A stretch of 64,000 nt of DNA, from positions 270,914 through 334,913 of the forward strand of contig CAUYUJ010009768.1 of assembly GCA_963575745.1 (NCBI GenBank). The letters are read 5' to 3'. Positions within the stretch are counted from its first letter, which is position 1; every line of letters starts with the position of its first letter. A program made the position numbers and the translations under genes. The stretch comes from Prorocentrum cordatum. Lineage: Eukaryota; Sar; Dinophyceae; Prorocentrales; Prorocentraceae. Shown here one piece after another: positions 1 to 10,956 of this stretch. The notes below the pieces were generated by a model, which was not told where the DNA came from, ran no database searches, and saw nothing but the letters and a program-made list of their open reading frames with translations.

Positions 1-264
1 TGGCACCTGATGCTCGCCAGGCTGCTGCCCTTGTAGTATATGGTCTCGAGCATGGCCGACTTGGTGTTCCTCGGCCACACGGCGGACTGACCTCGGATGC
101 CTTTGCCTGCTAACTGGCATCGACGCATCTCGGCGCAGCTCGTTTTCTCGGCCAGGTAGCCGAGGAGCTGGTTGGTCTGCTCGCCCTGTTCGGCAAGCTG
201 TTTTGGGCAGCTCGACCACATCGCCGTTCTGGGCCGCGGACGCCGAACTGTTGGTGAGCACCAT
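1..264 (-). CDS. Partial hypothetical protein, N-terminal part, running off the window edge
   Basis: I do not recognise the family. Reading leftwards, an ATG at 264-262 opens MVLTNSSASAAQNGDVVELP. At an A4 run (+ strand T4 at 201-204) the coding frame changes by one base and continues without a stop to the edge, including QLAEQGEQTNQLLGYLAEK and KSAMLETIYYKGSSLASIRC. Third codon positions are almost all G or C from about 86 to 1 (TCC GCC GTG TGG CCG AGG and so on), unlike the surrounding repeats, which is why I believe it. Gln/Glu/Leu-rich residues after the frame change could form a short helix. One A fewer in the run would restore a single frame, so this is either a sequencing slip, an intron edge or a decayed gene. 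The start is chosen because upstream codons lose the G/C-third bias and turn pyrimidine-rich. An exon beginning near 86 after a CAG is an alternative. Confidence 0.45.
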   Translation of the reverse strand, partial: MVLTNSSASAAQNGDVVELPKTACRTGRADQPAPRLPGRENELRRDASMPVSRQRHPRSVRRVAEEHQVGHARDHILQGQQPGEHQVP

Positions 265-439
265 ATCGCTCGGGGAAGCTCGGTGGGTAGCTGGGGAAAG
301 CTCGGCAAGAGCTCGCCAACCGCTTGGGCTCGAAAACCACTTGAACGTCGAACAGCAGCGGGAGGTGAGGAAGGGGATGGGAGGTAGGAAATGAAGCGTT
401 TTGTCTGGGACACTCTTGCGAACTCGACGAATATTCGAG

Positions 440-725
440 GATGCGCGTTTCGCCTGACACCTCCTCACAATAATGGCATGCTCGCGACAGCTGCCTTTTA
501 CGAAAGCGATCGCCTTGCTGGAGACATCATCGAAAAACGCGAACTCAACCAATCTTCGACATGTGAGCTTCGCCTGAGGCAACCTTACAAACATGGAATG
601 TTCGCGACAGCGCCTTTTACAAAAAACATCGTCGTACATGAGGCAGCAGCTGGACACTTATCATAGCAAATTCGGCAAGTATTCTAAACTGCGCGGTTCG
701 CCCAAGACACCCTCCAAAATGAGAA
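440..725. repeat. Tandem repeat of about 120 bp, 2 full copies and a partial third
   Basis: The motif TTCGCCTGA-x-C-A...ATGG(C/A)ATG(C/T)TCGCGACAGC...CCTTTTAC recurs with its TCGCC element near 450, 570 and 699, so the spacing is 120 and then about 128 bp. Because 120 is a multiple of three, the first two copies share one open frame on the plus strand (391-666), which is why a 91-residue reading frame appears there. I see no other sign that it is a gene. Confidence 0.6.
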
Positions 726-884
726 CAAGGAGTATTCATGTTGCGATGCATGAGATGGGGTTATTGTGAATAATACAGTTCGGCCTCCCCGCTTGCTGTT
801 TCAAATGAAGCACATTCAACCCCGTGGATAAAGAAATACAACATGGGACAGGGGGATGGTGTATTATCTGGGGGACGGGGCTAG

Positions 885-1312
885 TCATAGTCATCAGCAT
901 CACCACCGCCACCATCATCGTCGTCATCACTACCACGACCACCATCACCCGAATCAGCATCGACACCAGCAGCATCACTACCATCCACATCATCGCCACT
1001 AGAACAGCGTGGCCGTCGGTATCGTCCACCACCGTCACCATCCTCCACCACCAACAGCATCATCAACATCAGCATGTGTTGCTGGTTCCCCCCGCGACCC
1101 TTCGAAAGATATGCAAACATGCATACATACTTATGTGCGTATCCACATCGCTGTCCAACGGTCAAGACCCCCTGGGAGAGGCGCGGGAACACGAGAGACG
1201 CCACCGAAACGGAACCCGTACCATCATAATCATCATCAGTATCATCAGCATCATCATCACCGTCATCATCCTAATCATCATCCTAATCATCATCATCAGC
1301 ATCAGCATCATC

Positions 1313-1358
<46 letters not shown>

Positions 1359-1645
1359 ACATCATCATCAGCATCATCAGCATCATGAACAGCATCACCC
1401 GCATCATCGTCATCATCATCATCAGCAGCATCATCACCACTGTCATCGTAAGCATGGCCATCGTCATCACAATGGTAATAAGCATCATCATCGTCGCCGT
1501 CGCAACCATCATAATCATACAACACACTCATCAACAACACCACCGCCGCTGTCCTCAGCATAACCGCCGCCAACATCGTCATCGTCATCGTCACCAGCAA
1601 ACTCATCAACATACCCATCATCGTGATCACCGTTGTCATCCTCAT
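885..1645. repeat. Imperfect (CAT)n / (ATC)n microsatellite
   Basis: Nearly continuous CAT/CAC/CAG/CGT triplets on the plus strand, purest at about 1,305-1,360, interrupted at 1,070-1,210 by about 140 bp of ordinary sequence. All frames are open as His-, Ile- or Ser-rich products on plus and Met- or Asp-rich products on minus. These are repeat translations. Confidence 0.95.
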
Positions 1646-1689
1646 CGCCAACAACAACAATGATTTCAAGACTGTTCGCTTCTATCTGC

Positions 1690-1970
1690 TCACGTGCCAA
1701 TCAATACATATATCCCAAACCCTCGGTACCCGCCCTCGTCGTCTTCGATCGTACCCCTGGGGGAAATATTTTCCTTACCTGCCACGTGCATTTAGTGAAG
1801 CCCCTAAAAAACGGGAAGAGAGGACGGGTGGAAGGAGGAGGGAGAAGAATGGAAAACGAGAGAAATCAGCAGGAGGGGGGCAAGGAGCAGAAAACAAGTG
1901 GTAGAACCAGACCGGCAGATCGGGTGGGCAGACCCATAGCGGGCAGGTCGGAAGGCGGGCCCAGGCGAGT
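1690..1970 (+). repeat. Dispersed repeat, copy A (partner at 44,505-44,890)
   Basis: The stretch from CCCAAACCCTCGGTACCCG through CGTCTTCGATCGTACCCC, then a GGAAGAGAGGA purine block, then GGCAGATCGGGTGGGCAGACCC matches the order of elements at 44,530-44,880 (CCCGAACCCTCGATAGCCG, CGTCTTCGATCGTGCCCC, purine block, GGGTCGGGCGGGC array). Similarity is partial but collinear over roughly 270-380 bp. No coding potential is recognised. Confidence 0.6.
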
Positions 1971-1984
1971 TGCTGAAGCGTGGG

Positions 1985-2180
1985 TCCTGCATGAATCGCG
2001 AGGAAATCTCGAGCGATAGCGCGATCCCCAAGTAAATCGTGAGAAAAGCCAAAGCGAGATCGTGATTCCTGAGTGCCGAAGGCGCATCGTCTGAATAAAT
2101 TGCGAGGAAGTCCCACGCGAGAGCGCGATGCGTGCATGAATTGCGAGGAAGTCCCGCGCGAGAGCGCGAGTTGGGAATAA
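1985..2180 (+). repeat. Degenerate short tandem repeat, 4-5 copies
   Basis: Copies of AAT(T/C)G(C/T)GAGGAAGTCCC(A/G)CGCGAGAGCGCGA recur at irregular 38-60 bp spacing (about 1,991, 2,035, 2,098, 2,139). It directly follows dispersed repeat copy A. The minus-strand frames crossing it repeat peptides such as LPRNSC because of the repeat. Confidence 0.5.
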
Positions 2181-2830
2181 TTTGTAAAGAAATATAAGGC
2201 AGGAGCTGTTGTTGTAAACCGGGAGCCAGGGGCCCAGTTTGAGCTTCGTGACTTTCCCTGATTCGAGCCCTGGGGGAGCACTTCAAGTGAAAAAATACAG
2301 TGGTCACCAGAGGGGGGATCAAAAGTAGTGAGACTTCAACGACAACAACAACAAGGTTATAGTCGTCGACGTCATCATCCTGATCACCACCGCATGTACG
2401 CAGTACGAAAGATGTTCCTCTTTGGGCGCCAGCGGCGATAAGCGGTTGGCGAGAGAGCGTCGGCGCCGCCAAACGCACGGCGTCTGGACAAGCTGCTTGC
2501 AGCAGCTGGGGGATGAGGAGAGATCAATTCATGTTGCGTGCGACCCGTGTACGGTGAGGGTCAATGGGATCTGTAAGACAACGCGCGAACTGCCCGTGAC
2601 ATTTCGCAACCAAACGCCTCTCCCCCATAGAATCTGCGAACACCCGCTTGCAGGGAGTGCAAAGGCGTGTGAGATAATTGGCTGTCCCCGTCCCCATTCC
2701 CCCCTCCCCTGGAAACTGACATCAGATTCCAAGGGGGGGGCCTGGGCTTGGGGGGAGGAAAGGGACTCCCAAACGCATCCCTGTCGCCTCCGGAACCTCT
2801 GCAGAGCCAACAGTCCACATGAGCGCCGCG
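2180..2830. other. Unassigned sequence
   Basis: Mixed-composition sequence with open frames under 140 residues and none that I recognise. A short GAC/GTC-rich patch lies at 2,335-2,390. Confidence 0.4.
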
Positions 2831-4162
2831 ATGGTCCAAGGTAGCCCCACGACGGTCTCATATGTCTTCGGGACGGCCCGCGTGGCCTCAACGACAGCCC
2901 AAAAGAGCTCCCCGAGGACTGCCACAAGAGCCCCTAGAGGCCAAAATCGGGTCATTCCTGGGAAAAGTCGTATATGTTAGGCAGACTCGCCTTTCTCGTC
3001 TTCATGGCGTCCAAGACGGCCCAACGCCCCCCAAGATCGTCCCAAGACAGCTCATGAGGCCCCCAAGAGGGTTCGGCCCAAGAGAACCTCAAAACGACCT
3101 CAAAACGGTCCCAGGGGCCCTGAAGACGGCCCAAAGGAGCCCACGAGGACCTTAAGGTTTCCAAGAGGGCCCCAAGGTGTCCCTAGAGGCCAGCCACACC
3201 AGGCGTTTCCCCTCCCACTGGTTCATCCCCCTCATATTCAGTGGCGCTCCCCTCCGTTATCCGCCACCGTGCCTTCAGCGCACATTGGAATGCTCATGCA
3301 GCCCTCAGGGGTGAGAGGCAGAGGGGCTGCAAGGGTCTTAAGGGCCCAGGCCCCCACCTTCCCAACCGCTCTTGGAAACCTCCGGAATTCCTAAGAGCTT
3401 TTGTGAACGGGAGCTCCTGGGAGCTCCCCGAAACTTTCGGGAACTGAATACTCGAGAGTGTCCCAAGAACCACCTCAGATATAACCCAAGAAAGCACTGG
3501 AAGGGTCCAACACACCTTCAAGACGGCACCATGCAGCCCCGAGACGGCCCAAGTGGCCCACAATATGCCCCGAGAGAGCCCCAAAAGCACTCCCAAGAGT
3601 GCCCCAAGAGGCAAAATCCGTCCATTCCCTGAAGAATACGAATTTGTTCAACATATTCGCCTCTTGGCCCCAAGACAGCCCAAGAGGGCGCCCAAGATGG
3701 CACAAAAGGGCCCCAAAGGGCCCCCGCGGCCCCAAGCGGCCCAGAAGAAGCCCCCAGACAGCCCCTATGAGGCCCCAAGAAGTGTTCAAGCTGCCTCCCA
3801 GAGGCTCCCCAGAGGTTTCCCAAGAGATCCCAACAAGCATCCAAGAAGCCTCTGACTCACAACCCAGGTATTGCGGCGGGATGGGCGGAATGCCACTGGA
3901 TCCGCCGCCCCCTGTTGGCTTGCCACAAGGGTGGCTGGCGTGCTGAACGTCGCACGGCTTGGCTTGGGTTCCTTTCCAACAGAACTCCCACTGCGGTTTC
4001 GGCCGATGCCGCCGGCCAACCCCAAGACCCAGTTGCAAAGGTTGTTTCTGCTCCAATAGCTCCAAGATGGCCAAAGATGGTCTCCAAACTCGCCCCACAT
4101 GGTCAAAGATGGTCTCCAAGACGGCCCAAGAGAGTCCAAGATACCTCCAGGTTCGCTAAATC

Positions 4163-4179
4163 CGCCGACCTTGTCGGCG
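4163..4179. other. Perfect 7-bp hairpin, copy 1
   Basis: CGCCGAC-CTT-GTCGGCG, followed by TGTGTG and preceded by (T/A)AATC. A second copy with the loop CCT is at 10,459-10,475. Part of the motif (ATCCGCCGACCC) also occurs at about 46,279. Confidence 0.5.
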
Positions 4180-4260
4180 TGTGTGGGGTGTCTGTCCAGC
4201 CCCGTCGACGGGGAGCCTTCTTTCGCCCCCTCCTTCCCATCCTCCTCTCCCGTCGGGGGA

Positions 4261-4285
4261 AAGAGAGAGAGAGAGAGAGAGAGAG
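4261..4285. repeat. (GA)n microsatellite
   Basis: An uninterrupted AG dinucleotide run of about 25 bp. Confidence 0.95.
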
Positions 4286-4643
4286 CACACTTCCTCGTTC
4301 GAGGAACGAGTTCGCAGCTTGAGGGAATTCCATCCACGTCTTCATTACGTCAAAGGGAAGCCCCTTCCCTTTGTCCCTTCCCCAGCGGGGGGAGGGGTCC
4401 CCGGCGGAAGGGGGGGTCAAATTCGCATCGCCTCTGGGGGTCCTCCTCTCCCACGCCGGTCCTTCTCCGGCGCGCTGGTCCTCCTCGGGCCCTCCTCCCC
4501 AGGTGGGGAGGAGTCTCAGGGGGGGGGGAGGGGAGTCAGATACGCATCCGTCCAGGACCCTCCCCTCCCCTCTCCCACGGCGGTCCTCCTCACGTCCTCC
4601 TCCCCGAGGGGGGTGGGCCCAGGGAGGAGTCCTTTTAGTCTTA

Positions 4644-4745
4644 CTCCTCCTCCTCCTCCTCCTCCTCCTCCTCCTCCTCCTCCTCTGCCTCCTCCTCCTT
4701 ATCTCCGCCTCCTCCTCCTCCTTTTCCTCCTCCTCCACCTCCTGG
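4644..4745 (+). repeat. (CTC)n microsatellite
   Basis: Pure TCC/CTC from about 4,646 to 4,684, then imperfect. The minus strand gives poly-Glu or poly-Arg frames. Confidence 0.95.
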
Positions 4746-5327
4746 TCGTCGTCGATGTCTTTCAGGGTCGGCGGCACCGGCCGTCAGGCCTTCACAATAA
4801 GCCTCCAAGACGGCCCAAGACGGCCCAAGACGGCCCAAGAGGCCCCCAAGAAGCCTCCAAGAGGTCCTCCAGGAAAGCCCGAAGACGCCCAAATCATCGA
4901 TGTTGCTTGGGTCTTTGCAGGATTGGGGCATTTGCTTCTTTTCGGTCTTCGGACGGCCCGAGACGGCCCAAGAGCCCCCAAGATCGCCCCCAGAGGCCTC
5001 CAAGATGCCCCAGAGCGGCCCAAGAGACGCCCAAGACGGCCCCAAGACGGCCCAAGAGGCAACGAAGACGCCCAAGATGGCCTCCATCACGGCCCTGGAG
5101 CACCCCAAGAAGGCCCCAAGTCGGTTCAGAGAGGCTCCCAAGACGACATCCGACGGCGTCAGACTGGCTAGGAACGCCCTAAGATGACCAAAGAGGCCCC
5201 CAAGAAGCCCCCATCAGCTATAAGACGGCCAAAGAGGCCTGTTGCAGGCCTCCAAGATGCCTCCAACAGGCCCCCAGGAAGCTCCCAGGAGGCCACAAAA
5301 GTACCCCCAGAGGCTCCCAAGATGCCC

Positions 5328-5372
5328 CCTCTCCTCCTCCACCTCCTCCTCTTCCTCCTCCTACTCCTCCTC

Positions 5373-5403
<31 letters not shown>

Positions 5404-5490
5404 TCCTCCTCCTCATCTTCATCCTCATCCTCATCCTCATCCTCATCCTCATCCTCATCCTCCTCTTCCTCCTCCTCCTCCTCCTGATCT
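5328..5490 (+). repeat. (CTC)n with embedded (CTCATC)n
   Basis: CTC units with a clean hexamer array CTCATC at about 5,418-5,462. Confidence 0.95.
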
Positions 5491-6650
5491 TCCCCGCCAT
5501 CATCCCCAAAATGTTCCCCGAAGGGTTTCCACAACGGCTAGGGGAACACATGGTCCGATAACTTGGCAGAGCTCTGGCCACAACGTTCGGCCACAAAGGC
5601 GATTCCAAAAGGCAGGGGGCGGCGGTGATTCGCCGTAGGCGTCTTCGACATCCTTCATCATCTTCAGTATGCATGTCCTCCTCGTCATACTCGTCTCCCT
5701 CCTCCTTTTCTATTCCCTCTTCTCCTCCGTTTCCCCTTCTGGCTTGCCCTGTTCGTGTTCCTCGCATGTGCCTCTCCCGTCTCGATGGCCCAACACTTGC
5801 GGAAGATGCCCGAGATCGCTCTAAAAGTCCCCAGAACATTCCAACGGGGAGACGAGGATGAGGTAAATAGTTTTTCTGTCCGACGAAGGCTTGCGAACAC
5901 CACGGCACATCCGTCGAATCCGCGGACACGGAGTGCCCAGGCGTGCGAAACATGTAAGTAGATTCCCTCCTCTTCCCTCCACCAAGTGTCCACCCCGAGA
6001 ATACACCAAAGAACCCAGAGACGCCCTACCAGATGTCCAAGACAATTCAAGGAGCCACCAAGACAGCTACGAAAAGCCTCAGTAAGACAACGAGGAAAAG
6101 TAGATCTCCGGAGCCTTCCAACACAACATGGCGCCTACACACTCCGAACATCCCCCTCTGAGTCCCCAGAACGCCCTGACTAAGCGCCCAGAGAACTCCA
6201 AAACGCCCCCAAGGAACCCCTCACCTGAACCCAATCGTCTTCCAAAATGCCTCGACGTCGTCCTTCTCCTTCTCCCTGCCCGTCTCCTGCTCCTCCTCCT
6301 CCCCCCTCCTCCTCATTCCACTCCATCTCCACGTCCTTGCCGACGGCGTTCTCGTGATGATCCTGACCTTCTCGGGGGTCGGCGGAATGGCGTAAGCCTC
6401 TTGAATCCTAGCAGTGGCTCTCGGTCCCTTGATTTAGTTGAACAGTATATGTTTGACACGAAAAATGGTTCGGATCCAAGGGAAAACAACACGACGGAAA
6501 TCAGATCCACGAAATCTGACATCGGATCCGCGCGGGCGGAAATCGGATCCACAGCTACACAAGCCCAAACCAATTATGGATCCGCACCACATGAATGCAT
6601 CACCCTCGTCATCGTCGTCATCTGCATACGCGACAGCAGTAGCATCCTCC
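5490..6650. other. Unassigned intergenic-type sequence
   Basis: No recognisable gene. A patch at 6,462-6,590 repeats (A/T)CGGATCC or AAATC(G/A)GATCC at short intervals. CT-rich stretches lie at 5,690-5,740 and 6,255-6,325. Confidence 0.4.
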
Positions 6651-6653
6651 TCA

Positions 6654-6836
6654 TCAGGCCACCCGCGCTTGGTACTCCGCCAGGCACCGCGAGGCCTTCT
6701 GCGCGTCCTTCTCGCGATGCTCCACCTCAATGGCGTGAACCTGGAGAGCTCGAGCGGCGCCGAGCGGCAGTAAAAGATAGATGGCCAACATGGTAAGATT
6801 GTAGGCGGTACCACCCCAGCAAAGAGACGAGCTGGA
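6654..6836 (-). CDS. Hypothetical protein, probable 3' exon or small membrane protein
   Basis: I do not recognise the family. The minus strand reads AYNLTMLAIYLLLPLGAARA followed by a charged tail, QVHAIEVEHREKDAQKASRC, and ends in LAEYQARVA and a TGA at 6,654-6,656. The codons are strongly biased to G/C at position three (CAG GTT CAC GCC ATT GAG GTG GAG). The first 20 residues are a plausible single membrane span or signal anchor, followed by a soluble helix. The open frame extends upstream to 6,920, but residues beyond about 6,830 lose the coding bias, so I suspect an exon boundary near there. No start codon is assigned. Third-position bias and sensible amino acid order, not homology, support it. 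Confidence 0.42.
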   Translation of the reverse strand, partial: SSSSLCWGGTAYNLTMLAIYLLLPLGAARALQVHAIEVEHREKDAQKASRCLAEYQARVA

Positions 6837-6924
6837 CCTAGATGGGAGCAGGCCCTGTCGACGGCCCAACGAGGCATGCCGCGGGTCTCGCTGTGGTGCT
6901 GCGCCGTATGAACGCTTCATGAGA

Positions 6925-7220
6925 CGACGAAGCGCTGCAACGAGACAGCTGTCACGGGAGAGGACGAAGCGCTAATGGGTCGACGCAACACCACGGGGAA
7001 ATCACCAGGCCAGATGCCTTCATGGACGCCCACACTCCCGTTCGCGCCCAGTCTCCCTTCAGCCTCTCGGGTTACTCCCAGCCAGGAACGTATTCCTCAT
7101 CCAATCTCCATCCACCCTCCCTGATCAATCCTCGACGCGTATCCTCCCCATCATCCGACGCCTACCGCTAGGCATCATCACCAGAATAACTCGAAGGCGT
7201 GAGCTTACGTGAATACCGCA
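6925..7220. other. Unassigned sequence
   Basis: Ordinary-composition sequence with no recognisable gene, leading into the CAT tract. Confidence 0.35.
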
Positions 7221-7221
7221 T

Positions 7222-8335
7222 CCACCTCGTCCTCGTGATGCCCGCCACCAACATCACCATCACCATCACCATCACCATCATCATCATCATCATCATCAAC
7301 AACAACATCACCACAATAATCAGCATCATCACCATACTCAGCAGCATCATCATCAGCATCATTGCCATCATTAACATCAGCATCATCATCAGCATCAACA
7401 CCTACATCATCATCAACATCATCAGCATCAGCATCATCATCAACATCAGCATCATCACCACATCATCACCACCATCATCAGCAGCACCATAATCATCATC
7501 AGCAGCAGCAGATTTAGCATCATCTCATCGTTGGTACCAGTATCGTCATCATGATTCCCATCAGCATCAGCATCAGCATCAGCATCGTAATCGTCAGCAT
7601 CATCATCGTCAGCATCATCAGCGTCAGCATCAGCATCCTCATCATCATCAGCAGCAGCAGCATCGGCATCATCAGCATCATCAGCATCAGCAGCATCAGC
7701 AACATCAGCATACAACCAATCATGATCAACCGCATCATCAGCAGCATTATCATCGGCATCGTCATCGTCATCATCATCAGCAGCATCAGCATCGGCATCA
7801 TCAGCAGCATCATCATCAGCAGCACCATCATCGTCAGAATCAACAACATCAGCATCAGCATGAGCATGAGCATGGAAATCATCATCATCATCGTCACCAG
7901 CATCATCAGCAGCATCATCAGCATCGTCAGCATCATCGTTGTAGTCGACATCGTCGTCATCATCATCATCGTCCTCATGGGCATCATCATCAGCCTACTG
8001 CTGCTCCTCCTCTTCCAGTTCCGCACTCGTAAAATCATCAGCAGCATCATCAGCATCATTATCATCACCATCATCATCAGCAGCAACATCCCAGTTCTCG
8101 TCCTCATCCTCAACATCATCCTCCTGCTCCTCCTCGTAGTCGTCGTCATCATCACTGTCATCACCATCACCATAATCATCAGCAAACTCAACATCGTCAT
8201 CACCACCATCATCATTGGCAGCATCGTCAGCATCATCCGTATCGCCATCAGAAACACCAACATCATCACAACCACCGCCACCATCAGCATCATCATCATC
8301 ATCGTTGTCGTAATCCGTCGCCGTCCTCATCAACA
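7222..8335. repeat. Long imperfect (CAT)n / (CAG)n tract
   Basis: CAT, CAG and CGT triplets dominate almost without a break. The long Ser/Ile frames on plus and Met or Asp frames on minus are repeat translations. The unit phase drifts where CAG-rich interruptions occur (for example 7,650-7,665). Confidence 0.95.
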
Positions 8336-8494
8336 TCCTTCTCCACACCCTACGACTCCACTTCTCCCTCGCCGGTCGTCCCTCATGCCTCGCCCATCTA
8401 CGTTGTTCCGCCCCACTTCTTACCATCCCGTCTCCTCCACCGCCCTCGTCCACCCTCTGCTCGTTTCCTCGTTTCTTCTGCCATCCCCGTCTAT

Positions 8495-8541
8495 CCTCCA
8501 GCATCAGCATCAGCATCAGCACTATCATCATCCTCATCAGT

Positions 8542-8593
<52 letters not shown>

Positions 8594-8905
8594 GAAGCAG
8601 CAGAAGCAGCATGAGCATCATCATCAGCAGCAGCAGTGGCAGAAACATCATCAGCATAATCATCACCATCAGCAGCAGCAGCGTCATCATCCTCATCATC
8701 ATCATCATCATCATCATCAGCATTATCATCAACATCAGCATCAGCATCAGCATCATCAGCATAAGCAGCATCGCCATAATCAGCAGCATCATCATCTGCA
8801 TCATCACCCTCATCGCCATCATCATCAACACCATCATCATCAACAATATCAGCATCATCATCATCAGCCGCAGCAGCAGCATCGTCATCACCAGCATCAG
8901 CAACG

Positions 8906-8958
<53 letters not shown>

Positions 8959-9167
8959 TTCAGCAGCATGACCAACATCATCATCATCGTCATGTTCATC
9001 AACAGCATCAGCATCCGCATTATCATCAGCATCACCATCATCGGCCACCTCATCCTCATCATCATCCGCATCACTATCCTCGGCATGATCATCATCACCA
9101 TCAGCAGCAGCATCAGCATCATCACCATCATCATATCATCATCATCATCATCATCATCATCACCACC

Positions 9168-9228
<61 letters not shown>

Positions 9229-9232
9229 GCAG

Positions 9233-9275
<43 letters not shown>

Positions 9276-9847
9276 GTCAACATCGTCATCATCATTAGCC
9301 TTATCAATATTCGCATCATCAACATCGTCAGCATTAGAATCGGCATCGTATCACCAACATCATCAACTCCATCAACATCGTAATAATCATAATCACCGTC
9401 ACCACCAGAAGCATCATGATCAGCATCGTCGTCACCAGCATCATCATCAGCAGCAGTATCGTCAGCAGCATCATCACCTATCATCATGATCGTTATCGGC
9501 AGCAGCAGAATAATCATCAACACCAGAATCAGCATCCTCATCATGGCATCATCGTCATCATCATCATCATCACAATCATCATCCTCGCCAGAACCATCAT
9601 ATTTCTCATCGCCACAATGATCAACAGCATCAGCAGCAGCAGAGGCATGATCTACGGAATCATTAACATCACCACCAGCATCACCAACATCATCAGCCCC
9701 AGTGTCATTATCATCGGCATCGGCATCGTCATCAAGATCATCCTCATCATCATCAGCGACATCGGCATCATCATCACCGCCACCACCACCATCTAGTCAT
9801 CATCAGTAACATCAGCACCATTGTTTCAGCATCCTCATCATCGACAG

Positions 9848-9899
<52 letters not shown>

Positions 9900-9925
9900 G
9901 TCCTCATCATCGCCGTCGTCATCAT
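8495..9925. repeat. Long (CAT)n tract with (CAG)n cores
   Basis: Contains pure (CAT)n at about 8,905-8,957, 9,230-9,270 and 9,845-9,900, (CAG)n at 8,570-8,600 and 9,205-9,232, and a (CAC)n patch at 9,160-9,182. All long frames here (up to 610 residues) are repeat-derived. Confidence 0.95.
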
Positions 9926-10440
9926 GATCCATCTCGTCCTCCTCCTTCTCCTCCTGCTTCTCTACGTCCTACTCCTGGTCCTCCTTCGCTTCCTCCCCGT
10001 CCCCTGCCTCCCACAATCAGCAGCCATTTCCTCCCGCCCTCCTCACCCATTGTTCATCAGCTACCCCTCCCTCCCACACCAACTACCTACCCCCCACACT
10101 TCCTCACCCTCCCTCATCTCATCCTCCCTCATCTCCGCTCCCTCCTCCCTTCTGCTCTCCCCTCCCTCCTGCCTCCTCCCCCCTTCTCTCCTCACTTTTT
10201 TTTCTCTCCTCCCTCCTGCCTCCTCCCCTCCCTCCACTCTGACAGATCCCCCGTTCCTCACCCCTCCTGCCTCCTCCCGCATGGCCCCCAGAGCTGCGCT
10301 CCTCGCGTCTCCCTCCACTTTCTTCTCCCGCCTCCCCTTCCGCTCTTCCCTCCCTCTCGTCGTGCCTCACCGCGGGTCCTCCTCCGCCTCCCTTTGCATA
10401 CGGCTCCTGCTGCTCATCCTGCGCACGTCTCGTCTATCGT
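9925..10440 (+). repeat. Polypyrimidine tract, mainly CCTCC/CTCCT
   Basis: About 500 bp that is overwhelmingly C and T on the plus strand, with irregular CCTCCC units. Overlapping open frames in several phases reflect the lack of purines needed for stop codons. Confidence 0.85.
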
Positions 10441-10458
10441 GCTGTTTCTTGGTAGATC

Positions 10459-10475
10459 CGCCGACCCTGTCGGCG
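10459..10475. other. Perfect 7-bp hairpin, copy 2
   Basis: CGCCGAC-CCT-GTCGGCG followed by TGTGTG. It has the same stem as 4,163-4,179, with only the loop changed. Confidence 0.5.
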
Positions 10476-10492
10476 TGTGTGAGGAGAGGCTG

Positions 10493-10597
10493 TTCGTCGT
10501 CGTCGTCGTCGTCTTCGCCGCCACCGTCGTCGTCATCGTCGCCGTCACGTCGTCGTCAGCGTCGTCGTTGTCGTCGTCGTCGTCACCGTCACCTCTC
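10493..10597. repeat. (GTC)n microsatellite
   Basis: GTC/GTCGTC units with a few CCGCC interruptions. Confidence 0.9.
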
Positions 10598-10956
10598 TTC
10601 CCAATCCCTGTCCGCGGGCCCTCCTGAACAAACGCTCCAGCCAAAGAGCGTCCTAAGGGGGTCCCAGGGGGTCCCGGGGGGGGGGGCGTCCTAGAGGGGT
10701 CCCAAGGGGGCAGGGGGAAGGTGTCCCGTGGGTTGTGACTCCCTCCCTCAGGGGAAGCGCCCCTTCCTGGCAGAAGCTTTCCCCTTCGGTTCCTTGCCTC
10801 CCGGACGCCTCTGGCTCCCCCTTCAGGGCCGGCGGCACGCGCCAGCAAAACAGCTCATCCCTGTCGCACCCCCGGACGCGTCGGTCGGGCGGGCCGGGTA
10901 GTTCGCCCGAGACTTCCACACAATGTATGATGCTACAGCTTGAATTCCGCAACGGT

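Larger units (their letters stand above)
2830..5310 (+). repeat. 'CCAAGA' dispersed/tandem repeat block (largest copy)
   Basis: Degenerate 11-12 bp units of the type CCAAGAxGGCCC and CCAAGAGGCCCC are packed from about 2,840 to 3,200, 3,440 to 3,860, 4,120 to 4,145 and 4,800 to 5,310. Each cluster encloses an AT-richer core: 2,940-3,000, 3,606-3,670 and 4,880-4,950. Translation gives Lys/Arg/Pro-rich frames on plus and Gly/Leu/Trp/Ser-rich frames on minus, none of which I regard as genes. Further blocks of the family lie at 22.99-23.26, 37.44-38.05, 40.15-40.42, 48.98-49.25 and about 52.64-52.93 kb. Confidence 0.8.

Noticed and set aside
7551-9383. 610-residue open frame rich in Ile, Ser, His and Gln
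   Set aside because: Entirely a translation of CAT/CAG triplets; other frames and the opposite strand are equally open.
8495-9925. CRISPR array or other spacer-type array
   Set aside because: Triplet repeats without unique spacers in apparently eukaryotic nuclear DNA.
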